Shown here in pieces: positions 6,391 to 7,149 of a stretch of 7,149 nt of DNA (positions are counted from its first letter, which is position 1; the number at the start of each line of letters is the position of its first letter). The DNA lies in the NCBI GenBank assembly GCA_027364815.1, contig DAHXOQ010000146.1, positions 1 to 7,149 of the forward strand, written 5' to 3'. A model generated the notes under the pieces. That model was not told the DNA's origin, did no database searches, and saw only the letters and a program-made list of their open reading frames with translations. This DNA comes from Acidobacteriaceae bacterium. Its GTDB lineage: Bacteria > Acidobacteriota > Terriglobia > Terriglobales > Acidobacteriaceae. Both the position numbers and the translations under genes were made by a program.

Positions 6391-6456
6391 GCGGAGGGAG
6401 AAGGGGCCTTCAGACCCCTGTGCATCGTTCAAAATTACAACGGCTTTAGGCCCGGG
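6391..6456. repeat. Two small GC stem-loops in the nucleoside hydrolase-MFS gap
   Basis: The 214-base gap contains a purine-rich run GCGGAGGGAGAAGGGG (6391-6406). Overlapping its end is a hairpin with arms AGGGG (6402-6406) and CCCCT (6415-6419). A second short hairpin, GGC-TTTAG-GCC (6442-6452), follows and overlaps CCCGGG (6451-6456). No T-run follows that would make a good terminator. The layout resembles a degenerate dispersed palindromic repeat, and translation through it yields the spurious N-terminal extension of the MFS frame. Membership of a repeat family is inference. Confidence 0.35.
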
Positions 6457-6471
6457 TGCTTCAAATAACAT

Positions 6472-7149
6472 TCATTTCTTTGTCGCCGTTTCAAACGAAA
6501 GTATCCGCGGCAAATAAAATTCAAAAAAATGATCCGAATCAGACTTCAGGCAAACCTCAACATTCGGCGTTCCACTCTCTTCACGCGTATACCCCTTCTC
6601 ATCCACGCGAATGTGCAGTGGGGTCGTCGGGCAAAGCTCCGGCTTGATTGCATACGCCATTGCCATCGCATCAAAAACCGTCGGCGTCACTTGCTTTGTC
6701 GATTGCGACCATTGCAGATAAAGCAACGCCAGAGCATCCGTCAGATTCGTACTGTGCGTGAACAGAATCTCGCGTTTCACCTCGTCCAGTTTCAACTGCG
6801 TTGAATCAAGCGGCATCATGTAAATCGGCACACCCGCAGCGAATACCTTCTGCGCTGCCGGAATATCCATCGCAATGTTGTACTCTGCGCTCGGCCCCCG
6901 GTCCGGAAGATAGCCAAGGTCGTCATAACCGCGCCTCACTGACCCGCCCATCATCACAATGCGCTTCAACTTCTTGAACGTTGCCGGATCGCGATCCATC
7001 GCCGCCGCGAGATTCGTCAACGGCGCAATCGCCACCAGCGTTATCTGATTCGGATGCGCCTTGATCATCTCCAGCAGCAAATCAACTGCGTCCCGATGTG
7101 GTCGCACCGGCTCTCTTTCCGCCCATCGCGCCTGCGAAAACGCCGCACC
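6472..7149 (-). CDS. Inosine/uridine-preferring nucleoside hydrolase family protein, 5' end outside the window
   Basis: The frame is open from the right edge and ends at TGA 6472-6474, giving 225 visible C-terminal residues; the usual protein is 310-350. The N-terminal DTDxxxDD calcium-binding motif and any signal peptide lie beyond the window. Family blocks present are ITLVAIAPLTNLA, RIVMMGGSV, SAEYNIAMDIPAAQKVF (the AEFN-type substrate-binding segment), VPIYMMPLDST, and PTVFDAMAMAYAIKPEL. The family cleaves the N-glycosidic bond of ribonucleosides to give base and ribose. In classic members the last motif has His-Asp; here it is Phe-Asp (Phe codon at 6673-6675), so the calcium-binding Asp remains but the His that helps the leaving base is replaced. 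Activity or preference may differ from the classic enzymes. A GTG at 7105-7107 is an internal codon, not the start, because the frame continues to base 7149 without a stop. The MFS gene follows on the same strand. Confidence 0.9.
   Translation of the reverse strand, partial: GAAFSQARWAEREPVRPHRDAVDLLLEMIKAHPNQITLVAIAPLTNLAAAMDRDPATFKKLKRIVMMGGSVRRGYDDLGYLPDRGPSAEYNIAMDIPAAQKVFAAGVPIYMMPLDSTQLKLDEVKREILFTHSTNLTDALALLYLQWSQSTKQVTPTVFDAMAMAYAIKPELCPTTPLHIRVDEKGYTREESGTPNVEVCLKSDSDHFFEFYLPRILSFETATKK

Noticed and set aside
6258..6425. 56-residue N-terminal extension of the MFS transporter
   Set aside because: The sequence is Arg/Ser/Pro-rich and unlike transporter N-termini, crosses palindromic intergenic motifs and has no ribosome site at 6425. 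A good one precedes 6257.

Overview
The window looks like ordinary chromosome from a moderately GC-rich bacterium, most likely an acidobacterium (Acidobacteriota, Terriglobia-like). This rests on protein style (a DVCNCEYTSHGHC-type HemB, an HpnI-like GT21 transferase next to adenosylhomocysteinase) and on GC-rich palindromic intergenic motifs. No marker here fixes the taxon. I see no tRNA, rRNA, CRISPR array, transposase or phage gene.

Layout. The plus strand from 1 to 1502 carries the 3' part of a porphobilinogen synthase reading frame (hemB, haem pathway), then a 199-residue membrane-anchored protein of unknown function. The frame entering the window at base 1 is not HemB at first: about 60 residues resemble a class II DAHP synthase (shikimate pathway) and join HemB in frame near 172-195. 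From 1510 to the right edge everything is on the minus strand. In order of transcription it is: a nucleoside hydrolase (5' end beyond the window), an anion:cation-symporter-type MFS transporter, an HpnI-like GT21 glycosyltransferase, adenosylhomocysteinase (ahcY), and a 92-residue helical protein of unknown function. The two gene sets converge with only 7 bases between stop codons (1502 and 1510).

The minus-strand genes are 121-214 bases apart, so they are probably several transcription units rather than one tight operon. A good intrinsic terminator sits just after ahcY, followed by a candidate promoter for the 92-residue gene. Functional links are loose. The nucleoside hydrolase and MFS transporter could serve uptake and salvage. 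The GT21 enzyme points to hopanoid or glycolipid synthesis. AhcY clears S-adenosylhomocysteine from all methylation reactions.

The two most notable points concern gene integrity. One is the DAHP synthase/HemB hybrid frame at the left edge. The other is a one-base deletion in ahcY that removes the conserved C-terminus, although the rest of the gene is intact. Both may be assembly or base-calling errors. I found no convincing new biological system here. The remaining items of interest are the unknown 199-residue protein, a four-copy heptamer repeat that runs into the ahcY stop codon, and a 20-bp perfect palindrome.
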